A stretch of 64,000 bases of DNA from Ralstonia sp. RRA (GCF_037023145.1 NZ_CP146091.1:3596001-3660000); one strand, 5' to 3'. Shown: positions 1-9,288, counted from the stretch's first letter. Made by a program: numbers and translations. The notes: generated from the letters alone by a model not told the origin.

Positions 1-311
1 ACCAGGTCAGGTGGAAATGCCAGACGCGGCGCAGGTGTGCCGGCCGCAACGGTGCCATCCGGGCCGGGCAGCATCTGCACGATCACGCGGGCTTCCTGAT
101 CGGAAACGGGTGGCGCGCTTTTGGGACTCGCGGGCGGCGCGGGCAGATGCTCGGGGTCGAACATCGCGCCCACTTGGCGCAGCACGTCGTCCTGCAGTTC
201 ATGCGCCTCGCTAAAGGCGGAGACGAACGCAAAGCCGCCCGCGAGCACCGCCACGCCGATGATGATGATGGACAGCCACAGCGACAGCCGTCGCTGCAGT
301 GATGCCCTCAC
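1..311 (-). CDS. sensor histidine kinase, N-terminal part, cut by the window edge
   Basis: Open reading frame without a stop that leaves the window on the left; 103 residues are visible. It starts at a GTG whose last bases overlap the TGA of the response regulator (GTGA, 308-311), so the two are translationally coupled. After an Arg-rich start (about residues 2-9) comes one hydrophobic helix (about 11-31, with four Ile in a row) and then a Pro-rich polar stretch, the usual signal-anchor plus periplasmic sensor layout of QseC/TctE-type kinases. The kinase core lies outside the window, so the assignment rests on gene order and topology. The stimulus cannot be read from this part. Confidence 0.75.
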   Translation of the reverse strand, partial: MRASLQRRLSLWLSIIIIGVAVLAGGFAFVSAFSEAHELQDDVLRQVGAMFDPEHLPAPPASPKSAPPVSDQEARVIVQMLPGPDGTVAAGTPAPRLAFPPDL

Positions 312-973
312 CCACCCTTGGACACCATCCATCCCACGCCCCTGATGTTCTTGATGGCCTCCGCACCGAGCTTCTTGCGCAGCGCGTGGATGAGGAATTC
401 GACCGCGTTGCTCGCCACCTCGTGGCCCCATCCATAGATGCGCTCTTCCAGTTCCGAGCGCGAGAGGATGGCACCTGGGCGCAGCATGAGCGCCTGCAAC
501 AACGCAAACTCGCGCGCCGACAGGCGCACCGCTTCGCCATCACCCATGCGCGCCTCGTGCGCGGCCGGGTCGAGCGTGAGCATGCCGTTGGTCAGCACCG
601 GGCTGGCGGCTCCGCCCTTGCGGCGCAGCACCGCGCGCATGCGGGCCAGCAGCTCGACCATTTCGAAGGGCTTGAGGATGTAGTCATCCGCGCCGCCGTC
701 CAGGCCGCGCACGCGCTCATTCACGGCATCGCGCGCGGTCAGGATCAGCACCGGCACCGGGTTGTCGCGGGCGCGCAGCGCGTTGAGCACGGCATGGCCG
801 TCCTTGCCCGGCAGGCCGAGGTCGAGCAGCAGCACGTCGTAGTGTTGATGCGCGACCACGTCCAGCGCGGTCTGGCCGTTGCGCACCCAGTCCACCGCAT
901 AGGCGGCGTCGCGCAGCGCGGCATCCACGGCCGCGCCGATCATCGGATCGTCTTCAACAAGGAGAACGCGCAT
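308..973 (-). CDS. OmpR/PhoB-family response regulator (QseB/TctD-like)
   Basis: A 221-residue DNA-binding response regulator. The receiver domain (about 1-115) shows the acidic pocket E7-D8-D9, the phospho-acceptor D51 in LLLDLGLPG, T79 and K101 in the order expected for the family. The second half (about 125-220) is a winged helix with LSAREFALLQALMLRPG and the closing ..RGVGWMVSK typical of OmpR/PhoB regulators. The gene is followed directly by its kinase. Upstream on the same strand, 18 bp away, are the two COG4705-type membrane proteins, which may be its targets or simply part of the same transcript. Confidence 0.9.
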   Translation of the reverse strand: MRVLLVEDDPMIGAAVDAALRDAAYAVDWVRNGQTALDVVAHQHYDVLLLDLGLPGKDGHAVLNALRARDNPVPVLILTARDAVNERVRGLDGGADDYILKPFEMVELLARMRAVLRRKGGAASPVLTNGMLTLDPAAHEARMGDGEAVRLSAREFALLQALMLRPGAILSRSELEERIYGWGHEVASNAVEFLIHALRKKLGAEAIKNIRGVGWMVSKGG

Positions 974-991
974 TCGGTTTCTGGTGGTGGC

Positions 992-1756
992 TCAAGCGGA
1001 TTGCATGGCATCGCGCCGCGCCTGCCAGCTCGTATAGCCGATGGTGATGAGCAGGATCGCGAGTAGTACCAGTGATGCGCCCGCCGTGCCCAGGTTCATG
1101 CCGCCCGCGCTGATCGGCTTGGTCAGCAGGTCACCGCCCGTGGCGCCCAGCGGCCGTGTCAGCACGAAGGCCATCCAGAACAGCGCCACGCGCGAGATGC
1201 CGGTCAGATAATACGCCGCCACGATCAGTGCAATCACGCTGGCAATCAGCAGCGCCCCGCCCGCAAAACCCAGCCCCGACGAATCCGCCAGGAAATCCCC
1301 CAGCGCCGTACCCAACGTGTTGGACACGAGGATGGCACCCCAGTACAGCAGCTCCTGCTTGCCGCTGCGCACGTTCGCGATCGACAGCGATTTCTGGCTC
1401 AGCTTCCAGTAGACGAGCACCGCACACAGCAGGCTGGCGAGAATGGTCGAGCCGGTGGCGTAGCCCAGGCCTAGCGTGCGGTCCATGAAGTCCGACAGCG
1501 TGGTGCCGGCCGTGCTGGTCGAGAGGATCACCGCCCAGTACAGCAGCGGGTTGTACGTCTTGCTGCGCAACTGCGCGCCCAGCGTGATGAAGAAGATGCC
1601 GAGCAGCAGCATCGAACTGGCTGCGTAGCCAACCTTGAGCGTCATCGAGAGCAGGTCGCCGGCGGTTTCGCCCAGGGTGGTGGCGCAGATCTTCATGATC
1701 CAGAACGCCAGCGTGATCTCGGGCAGTTTGTTGGGGAGGGTGCGGGATGTGGTCAT
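992..1756 (-). CDS. COG4705-type integral membrane protein
   Basis: A very hydrophobic 254-residue protein with about eight membrane segments. It contains four related segments of about 50-60 residues, each carrying a G-T/A-x-x-x-D signature (for example TTLGETAGDLL, STAGTTLSDFM, NTLGTALGDFL, PLGATGGDLL), which points to internal duplication. It is a clear paralogue of the next upstream gene (1767-2624), with the same FWIxKxxxTTxG opening. The family is known only as uncharacterised membrane-anchored proteins; I do not assign a substrate. It sits between its paralogue and a two-component system, all on one strand with short gaps. Confidence 0.8.
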   Translation of the reverse strand: MTTSRTLPNKLPEITLAFWIMKICATTLGETAGDLLSMTLKVGYAASSMLLLGIFFITLGAQLRSKTYNPLLYWAVILSTSTAGTTLSDFMDRTLGLGYATGSTILASLLCAVLVYWKLSQKSLSIANVRSGKQELLYWGAILVSNTLGTALGDFLADSSGLGFAGGALLIASVIALIVAAYYLTGISRVALFWMAFVLTRPLGATGGDLLTKPISAGGMNLGTAGASLVLLAILLITIGYTSWQARRDAMQSA

Positions 1757-1766
1757 GAGGGTGTCC

Positions 1767-2624
1767 CTATCCTTGTGAAACCGAAGAATCGTGTGTGGTG
1801 TCCGCCGTGTGCTCCAGCGCCGACAGGTAGGCCACGAGCCCCACGACCACCGCCAGGAAGAGCGCGTTGACGGCGCCGGTGCTCAGGCCCAGGCCGCCGT
1901 TGGCCTCGGGCTGGGCGAGCAGGTCGCGGCAGGCGGCGCCCAGCGGGCGCGTCAGCACGAATGCCCACCAGAACATGGGGGCAGCGCCCGCGCCAAAGCC
2001 GAAGCGCGCCATGGCCGCCACCGCAACCAGCACACCAAAACCCAGGGCTGATTGTGCGTAGCCCAGGCGCAGGCTTTCGATCAGCCAGTCGCCGCCTGCG
2101 GTGCCCAGCGCAAAGGCCAGCAGCACCGCGAGCCAGTAGAAGCGCTCGCGCACGGGGGTGTCGACGGCATCGAGGGCGAGCGTGCCCTCGCGGCGGTGCC
2201 AGAGCACAAGCGTGGCAAGCAGGGCCACCGACAGCACCACGGTCGATGCCCCCGTCGGCAAGCCAGCACGCGCAATCAGCAGATCCACAACGAGCGTGCC
2301 GAACACGCTCGCCAGCAGTACCGTGATCCAGTACAGCCACGGCAGATAGCGGTGCGAGCGGAGTTGCCCCATCAACGCTGCCGCAAACAGCGCGCCCGTG
2401 ACGACGGTGGTGCCGCCCAGCCCGAACTGCCAGCCGAGGTTGAGCGCATCGGCCGCAGCCGCACCCACCGTGGTGGACATCATCTTGATGATCCAGAACA
2501 GTGCGGTGACTTCGGGCACCGTGTTGCGCCGGCCCGGGTGTGATGCGGCGTGCATATGCGAGGCGGGGATTCGAGAGTTGGGGGATTCCACCGCAGTCTG
2601 CCCAGCCAGACTTAGATGCCCCAT
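1767..2624 (-). CDS. COG4705-type integral membrane protein, paralogue of 992-1756
   Basis: 285 residues from the first ATG; the family-like sequence begins near residue 37 (PEVTALFWIIKMMSTTVG), so the ATG at 2555 (262 residues) is an equally good start. Neither start has a strong ribosome binding site. Four repeated segments with GxxxxD-type motifs are visible, as in the neighbouring paralogue (TTVGAAAADAL, VFGTLVVDLL, ALGTAGGDWL, PLGAACRDLL). Ten base pairs separate the two genes, so they are probably co-transcribed and arose by tandem duplication. Function unknown. Confidence 0.75.
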   Translation of the reverse strand: MGHLSLAGQTAVESPNSRIPASHMHAASHPGRRNTVPEVTALFWIIKMMSTTVGAAAADALNLGWQFGLGGTTVVTGALFAAALMGQLRSHRYLPWLYWITVLLASVFGTLVVDLLIARAGLPTGASTVVLSVALLATLVLWHRREGTLALDAVDTPVRERFYWLAVLLAFALGTAGGDWLIESLRLGYAQSALGFGVLVAVAAMARFGFGAGAAPMFWWAFVLTRPLGAACRDLLAQPEANGGLGLSTGAVNALFLAVVVGLVAYLSALEHTADTTHDSSVSQG

Positions 2625-2732
2625 AGGCCGTCAATCACCACGAATGTTGTGTCACAGCGTCATATGCGCGCGGCACAATACCCACCGATTCGGCCGGCCT
2701 GTCTTCCTTCATCCCACCTGAGAGGAATTGCC

Positions 2733-3362
2733 ATGGTGACGCTGCTCTTGAACGCCCCTGCCCCCGACGAACATGCCGCGCAGACCCACTTTGGCGGGCG
2801 CCCGCTGGTGCCGGCCGATGCGCCCTTCACGTGGCCGTGTTGCGCCGCGTGCGAGCAGCCGATGCAGTTTCAGGGGCAGATTGGTGTGGAGGCCACGGCC
2901 GAGCATCCGGCCGGGTTGTTGCTGGTGTTCATGTGCCAGAACGACCCCGGCTGTTGTGACGAGTGGGACCCAAACGAAGGTGGCAACCTCGCCGTGTTTG
3001 TCCCGGCGGGTGCCCTCACGCTGGCCGAGCCGCCCGCCGAGGGCCTGACCCTGCGCGAAACCACGAACGGCGCACGCACGGAAACACAAGATGCGGAAGA
3101 CTACGAAACCGCCCGCCGACTATGGTGCGAGCGCACCGGCCAACCCGGCCGCCAGGTGATCGGCCAACTGCACGGTGCCCCGTCATGGCTGCAGGCGGAT
3201 GAGACCCCTGGCTGCCCGGCCTGCGGTGCCCCCATGCACTTAGCCGCGCAGTTGGAGGAAGGCCCCGACGCGCACACCGCCATGAACTTCGGCGGCGGCT
3301 GCGCCTACCTCTTCCAATGCGCCAGCCACGCGGGGCAGGTGAAGTTCCTGTGGCAGTGCTGA
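2733..3362 (+). CDS. YwqG/DUF1963-like protein, probable metal-binding Cys pairs
   Basis: 209 residues from the ATG at 2733, chosen because GAGAGGAATT lies just upstream; an earlier in-frame start exists but has no ribosome binding site. The protein has several CxxC-like pairs: CCAACEQP near the N-terminus, CPACGAPM in the middle, and Cys residues in CAYLFQCASHAGQ at the end. The pattern of two related halves ending in a short beta strand (VKFLWQC) recalls DUF1963/YwqG proteins, whose role is unknown. It stands alone, convergent with the next gene. Confidence 0.6.
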   Translation: MVTLLLNAPAPDEHAAQTHFGGRPLVPADAPFTWPCCAACEQPMQFQGQIGVEATAEHPAGLLLVFMCQNDPGCCDEWDPNEGGNLAVFVPAGALTLAEPPAEGLTLRETTNGARTETQDAEDYETARRLWCERTGQPGRQVIGQLHGAPSWLQADETPGCPACGAPMHLAAQLEEGPDAHTAMNFGGGCAYLFQCASHAGQVKFLWQC

Positions 3363-3390
3363 CGCGTTAGCGCAAGCGCTTGCTGGGGGC

Positions 3391-3792
3391 TTACTGCGCC
3401 AGGCGGCGCAGCTTCCATTCCCCGCTCGGCTGCTTGCACAGCCAGGCTGTCCACTGCTCCTTGCTGGAGCCGCGTGTCAGTTCGCTCTGCAGGCGTCGGC
3501 ACGCTTGGCCGGCGTCGGTCTTGCTCTCCAGCGGCGTGATGGTGGCCTCGATAGCCGGTTGCCTGCCCTTGGCGGGCCACGTCCATTGCGCGGGCGTGTT
3601 GTCGGCGGTGTTGACCAGCGCACTGCCGATGGCCTTGGTGAACGACTTCACCTCCGTCTCGCTCATCGACCCGATGATGGTGCTGGCCAGCACATTGCGG
3701 AAATACGCGAACGACGGCGTGGCTGCGGCAAGCAGCGCGGCGCCCGTCAGGGCGAGGGCAACACGGCGGGCAGGAAGGCGGCGAAGCAGCAT
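3391..3792 (-). CDS. exported protein with outer-membrane 17-kDa-antigen-like C-terminus
   Basis: 133 residues from the ATG at 3792, preceded by AAGGAC; a longer reading frame starts at 3828 but lacks a ribosome binding site. An Arg-rich start and a hydrophobic stretch ending in ...TPSFA form a cleavable signal peptide. The mature part ends in CRRLQSELT...WTAWLCKQPSGEWKL, a pattern of two Cys flanking a W-x-x-x-x-C strand that resembles the C-terminal domain of RT0821/17-kDa surface antigens. Likely periplasmic or surface associated; the exact role is unknown. Confidence 0.5.
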   Translation of the reverse strand: MLLRRLPARRVALALTGAALLAAATPSFAYFRNVLASTIIGSMSETEVKSFTKAIGSALVNTADNTPAQWTWPAKGRQPAIEATITPLESKTDAGQACRRLQSELTRGSSKEQWTAWLCKQPSGEWKLRRLAQ

Positions 3793-3876
3793 GGCGTGTC
3801 CTTGGGATGTGACGAGAGGTGCCTTCATCCTAGACCATGCTGCACCGCCCGGTTGTGACAGCCGTCAGCCGCCCCA

Positions 3877-5187
3877 TCACCCGCCAAATTTGTCGAGCAG
3901 GCTGTACCACGCCACGCCGGCTGCAATGTAGAAGCGCTGCAGCCCATGCAGCGGGATCGGCGTGATGGGCGACACGGGGTACGGAAACGCCTCGCCGCTG
4001 CCCGACAGCCGCGCAGCAATGTGCTGGCCTAGGCTGGTGCACAGCGCAATGCCGCGTCCGTTGCAGCCAAGCGCCATCGTCACGCCCGGCGCGGGTTCGT
4101 GAATGTGCGGCATGAAGTCCCGCGTGATGGCGATGCGCCCTGCCCAGCGGTACTCGTACTCCAGCGGCCCCAACTGCGGAAACAACAACTCCAGTGAGCG
4201 TTCGAGGTGTGCAAAATCCTGCGCGTTGCGCGGCTCGGTGAAGAAGCCGCGTCCACCCATCAGCAGGCGCCCGGCTGCGTCTTTGCGGAAGTACAGCAGC
4301 AGCCGTTGCGAGGTGGAAGCGGTCTCGCCGCGCGCCAGGATGGCTTGCGCATCCGCCGCTCTGAGCGGCTTGGTCGCGACGATGAAGCTGTTGGCAGAAA
4401 GCACCGTCTGTGCCAACCCGGGCCACAGCGGGCCGGTGTAGCCGTTGGTGGCGATCACCACGCGCTGGGCGCGCACCAGGGCGCCCGTGCTGGTGGTGGC
4501 GATCCACTGCGTGCCCTGCCGCTCCAGGGCGGTGACGGTAGTGTGCCCGTGCACGACAGCGCCCGCTTGTTGTGCGGCACGCACCAACCCACGCGCATAC
4601 CCCATCGGCTGAATGGCACCAGCACGGCCGTCAAGCCACGCGCCTGCAAACGCCTCGGTGCCGACCCGTTTGGCGACGGCCGCGCGGTCGAGCATTTCCA
4701 CCGGTACGCCGCGCCTCTCCCACTGCCGGGCGCGGGCATGCAGCGCAGGTACGGCTTTGTCCGAATACGAGAGCTGCAGCCACCCTGCGCGCACCGGCTG
4801 GCAGTCGATCTGGTGCCGGTCGATCAGATCGAACACCAGATCGGCGGAGCGCGAGACGGCGTCGATCAGCGGCTCGGCGCGCGCGGCACCAAACAGGCTC
4901 ACCAGTTCATCGGGGTCGTGCTTGAGCGTCGGGTTGACCTGCCCGCCATTGCGCCCGGACGCACCCCAGCCTGGATCATTGGCTTCCAGCACGGTGACCT
5001 GCGTGCCGCGTTCGGCCAGATGCAGCGCGGTGGAGAGCCCCGTGTAGCCACCGCCGATGACGAGCACGTCGGTGCTGGTCGAATCCAGCAACGGTGGTGT
5101 GGGTGGTGCGGCCGGTGCAGTGGCCGCCCACAGCGACGGTGGCAGCGGCTCGCCACCAACGGTGATGTCGAGTTGCGGCAGCGTCAT
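3877..5187 (-). CDS. FAD-dependent amine/amino-acid oxidase (DAO family, PuuB/OrdL-like)
   Basis: 436 residues. The ATG at 5187 overlaps the TGA of the upstream ATPase gene (ATGA), which fixes the start. A Rossmann FAD motif [21 protein letters not shown] lies at about residues 40-60, followed by GRNGGQVNP, typical of gamma-glutamylputrescine oxidase and related DAO enzymes that deaminate amines or amino acids. The C-terminal flavin loop reads [16 protein letters not shown]. It is the last gene of an amino-acid ABC transporter operon, so it probably oxidises the imported compound or a product of it. Substrate not determinable here. Confidence 0.8.
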   Translation of the reverse strand: MTLPQLDITVGGEPLPPSLWAATAPAAPPTPPLLDSTSTDVLVIGGGYTGLSTALHLAERGTQVTVLEANDPGWGASGRNGGQVNPTLKHDPDELVSLFGAARAEPLIDAVSRSADLVFDLIDRHQIDCQPVRAGWLQLSYSDKAVPALHARARQWERRGVPVEMLDRAAVAKRVGTEAFAGAWLDGRAGAIQPMGYARGLVRAAQQAGAVVHGHTTVTALERQGTQWIATTSTGALVRAQRVVIATNGYTGPLWPGLAQTVLSANSFIVATKPLRAADAQAILARGETASTSQRLLLYFRKDAAGRLLMGGRGFFTEPRNAQDFAHLERSLELLFPQLGPLEYEYRWAGRIAITRDFMPHIHEPAPGVTMALGCNGRGIALCTSLGQHIAARLSGSGEAFPYPVSPITPIPLHGLQRFYIAAGVAWYSLLDKFGG

Positions 5188-5957
5188 GGCACGAGGTCTC
5201 CGGCCGGCGAATTGGCCACATCGTCCGCAGGCTTGTGCAGCACGCGGCGCAGGAAGTCTTGCGTACGCGGCTGGCGCGGCGCGCCCAGCACCTGTGCTGA
5301 CGGCCCCTCTTCGACGATGGTGCCGCTGTGCAGAAAGCACACGCGGTCAGCCACCTCGCGCGCAAAGCCCATCTCGTGCGTGACGACGATCATCGTCATG
5401 CCTTCACGGGCGAGTGCGCGCATCACCTCCAGCACATCGCCGACGAGTTCCGGGTCGAGTGCGGAGGTGGGCTCGTCAAACAGCATCGCCTCGGGCTCCA
5501 TCGCCAGTGCGCGGGCAATCGCCACACGCTGCTGCTGACCGCCGGAGAGCTGGTTCGGAAACGCCTGCGCCTTGGCGGCCAGGCCCACCTTCTCCAGCAA
5601 CGTCATCGCCTTGGCACGCGCCGCGTCGGGCCGCTCACCTTTCACGTAGACGGGGCCTTCCATCACGTTCTCCAGCACGCTGCGGTGCGGGAACAGATTG
5701 AAGCGCTGGAACACCATGCCCATGCGGCTGCGCAGCGTGTGGATGGCTTTGCTGTTGCGATCGACGCGTTCGCCAAAGGCGCGGATCTCGCCGCCGTCGT
5801 ACGACTCCAGCCCGTTGATGCAACGCAGGACGGTCGACTTGCCCGAGCCCGATGGGCCGATCAGGCAGACGACCTCGCCCTTGTCCACGTGCAGGCTCAC
5901 GCCACGCAGCACGTGGTGGTCCCCAAAGTGCTTCTGCAGATCGCGGATCTCGATCAT
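5184..5957 (-). CDS. polar amino-acid ABC transporter ATP-binding protein (GlnQ/HisP type)
   Basis: 257 residues with every motif of an importer ATPase: Walker [11 protein letters not shown]-loop [11 protein letters not shown], signature LSGGQQQR, Walker [14 protein letters not shown] and the H-loop VTHEM. The length and the NLFPH Q-loop fit the polar amino-acid (PAAT) group. It overlaps the permease gene upstream and the oxidase gene downstream by 4 bp each (ATGA), so the three are translated as a coupled unit. A 30-residue tail beyond the ATPase core is slightly longer than usual. Confidence 0.93.
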   Translation of the reverse strand: MIEIRDLQKHFGDHHVLRGVSLHVDKGEVVCLIGPSGSGKSTVLRCINGLESYDGGEIRAFGERVDRNSKAIHTLRSRMGMVFQRFNLFPHRSVLENVMEGPVYVKGERPDAARAKAMTLLEKVGLAAKAQAFPNQLSGGQQQRVAIARALAMEPEAMLFDEPTSALDPELVGDVLEVMRALAREGMTMIVVTHEMGFAREVADRVCFLHSGTIVEEGPSAQVLGAPRQPRTQDFLRRVLHKPADDVANSPAGDLVP

Positions 5958-6625
5958 CGCTTGGCCCTCCCCGCGCCCATGCGGTGCTCAAGCCGGCGCA
6001 GGCAGTACACCAGCGGCAGGCTCATCACCAGATACAGCAGCGCCACCAGCGTGTAGACCGTCATGTTCTGGAACGTGGACGAGGCAATGAGCTGCCCCGC
6101 ACGCGTCATCTCCGCCACCGTGATGGTGGACACCAGCGATGAATCCTTGAGCATCATCACCAGCGTGTTGCCATACGGCGGCAGCGCAATGCGAAACGCC
6201 TGCGGCAGGATCACGCGCCGCATGATGAGCGCGCCGCGCATGCCCATGGCTTCAGCGGCTTCGCGCTGACCGGGGTCCACGGCCTCGATGCCGGCGCGGA
6301 AGTTCTCGGCCTGGTACGCGGAATACGCAATGCCCAGCCCGATCACGCCCGCCTGGAACGCGCTGAGCTGAATGCCGATGTCCGGCAGCACAAAGTAGAT
6401 GTAGAAGAGCTGCACGATGATCGGCAGCCCGCGAATGACGTTGACGATGGTCGCCCCCGCCGTCGATACGGCCTTGATGGGCGACAAGCGCATCAGCGCC
6501 AGCGCCAGACCAATCACACTGCTGAGCAGGAACGACAGCACGGTCACCTGCACCGTGACCACCGCCCCTTGCAGCAGAATCGGCAGGAACTCCTGCGCGT
6601 GTTCAATGAACGTTGCGACACTCAT
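5954..6625 (-). CDS. amino-acid ABC transporter permease (HisM/GlnP type)
   Basis: 223 residues, with about five membrane helices. The N-terminal part carries the HisMQ-type opening ([20 protein letters not shown]), and the cytoplasmic EAA loop is clear: [22 protein letters not shown] with G at the expected place. Only one permease gene is present, so the channel is probably a homodimer. It ends by overlapping the ATPase gene and follows the binding-protein gene by 20 bp. Confidence 0.92.
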   Translation of the reverse strand: MSVATFIEHAQEFLPILLQGAVVTVQVTVLSFLLSSVIGLALALMRLSPIKAVSTAGATIVNVIRGLPIIVQLFYIYFVLPDIGIQLSAFQAGVIGLGIAYSAYQAENFRAGIEAVDPGQREAAEAMGMRGALIMRRVILPQAFRIALPPYGNTLVMMLKDSSLVSTITVAEMTRAGQLIASSTFQNMTVYTLVALLYLVMSLPLVYCLRRLEHRMGAGRAKR

Positions 6626-6645
6626 GGCGCATCACCGGTCTGGAA

Positions 6646-7413
6646 TCAGATGCCCCACTTCTTCACGATGGCGTCCAGCGTGCCGTCGGCCTTGATCTTG
6701 GCGATGGCCTTGTTGATGCGGGTGAGCGTTTCGGTATCGCCCTTGCGCACCACCAGGCACACATCGCCCACGTTGGCGGGTTTGTAGTTGGGCGCGAGCT
6801 TCACGCCCTCGAAGGTTTTCTGGCGGATCTGGTACGCGATGATGGGCTGATCGCCCAGGCCGGCCTTGATGCGGCCCAGCGCCAGGTCGCGCGTCATGTC
6901 GGCCACCGAGTCGTAGCTGCGCACTTCCTTGAAGATGCCCTTCTTGTTGAGCATGTCGAGGAACACCGTGCCCACCTGCGCGCCCACCACCTCGCCTTTC
7001 AGGTCATCGAGCGTGGCGTAGTTCTTGGCATCGTCTGCCTTGACGATCAGACCCTCGCCGTACGAGTACACCGGGTCGGAAAAGTCCACCACCTGCGCAC
7101 GTGCCGGCGTCTTCAACATCGCCGCCGAGATGATGTCGATCTTGTTGGACGTGAGCGACGGGATGAGCGCCGAGAACACCGTCTGCTGCACGTTCACGCT
7201 AAAGCCGCCGGCTTTGCCCACGGCGGTGACGGTGTCGACCATCATCCCCTGGATGGAATTCGTCTTCACATCCAGAAAGGTGAACGGCACGCCCGTGGCC
7301 GTGGCGCCCACGTTGTAGGTGTGTGCGCTACTACCTTGCGCCCAGGCGAACGATGCGGTGCCGAGCATGCACAGAACGAGTGCGGCGCGACGGAAAGTGG
7401 TGACAACAGACAT
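6646..7413 (-). CDS. periplasmic amino-acid-binding protein of the ABC transporter
   Basis: 255 residues from the ATG at 7413, chosen over the ATG at 7446 because GGAGGG lies 6-8 bases upstream. A signal peptide ends at about residue 25 (TASFAWA-Q). The mature protein has the family-3 solute-binding layout: a GVPFTFLD first strand, then KIDIISAAMLKTPARAQVVDFSDPVY, and a final DGTLDAIVKKWGI. First gene of the operon with permease, ATPase and FAD oxidase; the promoter should lie in the 205-bp gap shared with the divergent IclR gene. Confidence 0.9.
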   Translation of the reverse strand: MSVVTTFRRAALVLCMLGTASFAWAQGSSAHTYNVGATATGVPFTFLDVKTNSIQGMMVDTVTAVGKAGGFSVNVQQTVFSALIPSLTSNKIDIISAAMLKTPARAQVVDFSDPVYSYGEGLIVKADDAKNYATLDDLKGEVVGAQVGTVFLDMLNKKGIFKEVRSYDSVADMTRDLALGRIKAGLGDQPIIAYQIRQKTFEGVKLAPNYKPANVGDVCLVVRKGDTETLTRINKAIAKIKADGTLDAIVKKWGI

Positions 7414-7555
7414 GGCAACCCTCCAAGCAACGAAAAGAAGACGCACCCCGAACGTGAATCGACGGGGTCCGGTTCAGCCTTATGCAATGCGTGTGCCAAT
7501 ATTCGAGCGTGTTGCATCGACCTATAATTATGGAAAACCACTAGTCGACGCACAT

Positions 7556-7572
7556 GAATCGATATGCGATTC
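7556..7572. promoter_or_regulatory. inverted repeat, candidate IclR-family operator
   Basis: GAATCG-N5-CGATTC lies in the gap between the divergent transporter operon and the IclR gene, 47 bp before the IclR start. A smaller dyad TGG-AAAA-CCA (7531-7540) and a TATAAT box (7523-7528) are close by. The position suits a regulator acting on both genes. Binding is inferred from place and symmetry only. Confidence 0.4.
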
Positions 7573-7618
7573 TTTAGGCGTTCCAAGCTCGCTAGCAAGC
7601 CACTCAGGCGCCACTTCC

Positions 7619-8407
7619 ATGACTGACACCGACGACGCGCCCAACCTGCTGTTCAACCAGTCGCTGGAGAAAGGGCTGGCCGTGCTGGGCGCCTTCAACG
7701 CGCAGCGCCGCACCATGACGATTGCCGAAGTGGCCGCCGCTGTGGGCATCAATAAAAGCTCGGCGCAGCGCATGGTCTACACGCTGGAGCAGCTCGGCTA
7801 CCTGCGCAAGCACCCGCAGACGCGCCGCTACCAGCTCACCCCGGCGGTCATGAAGATCGGCTTCAACTACCTGGCCGCCGACACGCTCATCGACGTGGCC
7901 AACCCGTTCCTCTCCGAACTGACCAAGGTGACCACGGAAACCTCCTGCCTGACCGAGCCTGATCAGGACGAGATGGTGTACGTGGCCCGCTTCGTGAGCG
8001 CGCATTTCGTGCCGGTGCACATGCCCATCGGCAGCCGCATCCCGATGTACTGCACGGCATCGGGCCGCGCCTACCTGGCCGCATTGCCCGTGCCCGAGGC
8101 ACAGGCCATTGTCGAGAAATCGCACCGCGTTGCGCACACCATGCACACTCGCACCGAGGTGGCCGACATCATGGAAACGCTGCGCGAAACCCGCCAGCGC
8201 GGCTACGCCATCAACCGCGAAGAACTGTTCCTCGGCGACATGACCATCGCCGCGCCCATCGTGAGCGGCAACGGGCGGGCGCTGGGGGCGATTCACCTCG
8301 TCGCGCCCACCGGGCGTTGGACGCCGGAGGAGATGGAAAACAAGCTGGGGCCGGCGCTGCTGCAATCGGCGCGGGCGATCTGCACGTCGGTGCGAGCGCT
8401 GGGGTAA
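7619..8407 (+). CDS. IclR-family transcriptional regulator
   Basis: 262 residues from the ATG at 7619. The N-terminal winged helix (about residues 13-75) reads KGLAVLGAFN...MTIAEVAAAVGINKSSAQR, the usual IclR opening. The C-terminal effector domain shows GSRIPMYCTASGRAYLA and GYAINREELFLGDMTIAAPI, both family hallmarks. It is divergent from the amino-acid transporter and oxidase operon and is the likely controller of it. The ligand is probably a compound handled by that operon; this is inference. Confidence 0.92.
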   Translation: MTDTDDAPNLLFNQSLEKGLAVLGAFNAQRRTMTIAEVAAAVGINKSSAQRMVYTLEQLGYLRKHPQTRRYQLTPAVMKIGFNYLAADTLIDVANPFLSELTKVTTETSCLTEPDQDEMVYVARFVSAHFVPVHMPIGSRIPMYCTASGRAYLAALPVPEAQAIVEKSHRVAHTMHTRTEVADIMETLRETRQRGYAINREELFLGDMTIAAPIVSGNGRALGAIHLVAPTGRWTPEEMENKLGPALLQSARAICTSVRALG

Positions 8408-8466
8408 GGCAGCGCCGCGCAAAGCCCGGCACAATGCACGCACCCTTGGCCGTTTCGAACACCACA

Positions 8467-8907
8467 ATGACCCTCCCGCTGCTCAACGACTTCCCCCTGC
8501 AGGCCACCGACAAGCTCCGCTACGGCGACACCGACCGCCAGGGCCACATCAACAACGCCGTCTTCGCCACCTACCTGGAAACCGGCCGCGTTGAACTGCT
8601 CTTCAACCCGGACAACCCGCTGGCCGCACCCGGCTGCGAGTTCGTCATCGCCCAGCTTGTGCTCGACTTCCGCAACGAGATCCTCTGGCCTGGCTCGGTG
8701 CAGATCGGTACGCGCGTCGCGCACATCGGGCGCAGCTCGGTCAAGCTTGAGCAGGCCATCTTCCAGAACGGCCGCTGCGCTGCGACCTCGCAGTCGGTGA
8801 TCGTGCAGATCGACGTCGCCACGCGCCAATCGGCAGCGATTACCGATAGCGCACGGGCACGACTGGCCGCCCTGGTTGTGACCCCGGCCGGCGCGGAAAC
8901 CGAGTAA
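8467..8907 (+). CDS. acyl-CoA thioesterase, 4-hydroxybenzoyl-CoA thioesterase (hotdog) family
   Basis: 146 residues. The active-site segment YGDTDRQGHINNAVFATYLETGR is the standard motif of YbgC/4HBT enzymes, with the Asp in GDTDRQGH as likely catalytic residue. The rest follows a single hotdog fold (long helix, then beta strands such as ARLVLDFRNE-like QLVLDFRNEI and SSVKLEQAIFQNGR). The longer reading frame from 8317 overlaps the IclR gene and is rejected; the ATG at 8467 aligns with the family. Likely releases CoA from a short or aromatic acyl-CoA in the cytoplasm. Confidence 0.85.
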   Translation: MTLPLLNDFPLQATDKLRYGDTDRQGHINNAVFATYLETGRVELLFNPDNPLAAPGCEFVIAQLVLDFRNEILWPGSVQIGTRVAHIGRSSVKLEQAIFQNGRCAATSQSVIVQIDVATRQSAAITDSARARLAALVVTPAGAETE

Positions 8908-9035
8908 GCGAACGCGCGCTGCGTGACGCCCGGTCGACGCAAACGACAGCGCGCGAAAATTTTTAACTTTGTTTGCGCTTCTGTCACTTGCCGGTGGGAA
9001 GATGGCTCTCCCTGTTCAAACATGCGGAGGTGACC

Positions 9036-9257
9036 ATGGGACTGTTGGATGAAGTGGGCAAGATCGCCGGCGCCGTCGCCGCCGTTGAAGCCGCTGAAAA
9101 AGTCGATCCGGATGCTGGTCTGTTGACCAAGGGCATCGCCGCCATTGCCGGCTTCAAGGGCGCGGGCGCACTGGAAGAGATGGTGGAGAAGAAAGACGAA
9201 GCCAAGGCCGACGGTGCCGAGGCTGCTCCGGAAGATGGGGCTGCGCCGCAGGCTTGA
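9036..9257 (+). CDS. small conserved-looking Ala/Glu-rich protein, function unknown
   Basis: 73 residues with a strong ribosome binding site (GCGGAGGTGACC before the ATG). The first 50 residues could form amphipathic helices (GLLDEVGKIAGAVAAVEAAEK, then KGIAAIAGFKGAGALEEMVEKK); the tail is acidic and Ala/Pro rich, probably disordered. It is followed by a textbook terminator, which supports expression as a single-gene unit. The sequence upstream (8945-9000) is AT-rich. I do not recognise a family. Confidence 0.65.
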   Translation: MGLLDEVGKIAGAVAAVEAAEKVDPDAGLLTKGIAAIAGFKGAGALEEMVEKKDEAKADGAEAAPEDGAAPQA

Positions 9258-9288
9258 TTCGCTTGCAGGCTCGAAAGGATTTGGGGGA

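Noticed and set aside
4207..5538. A 443-codon plus-strand frame over the FAD oxidase and ABC ATPase genes
   Set aside because: Antisense to genes with every expected motif; amino-acid make-up is typical of a GC-rich shadow frame.
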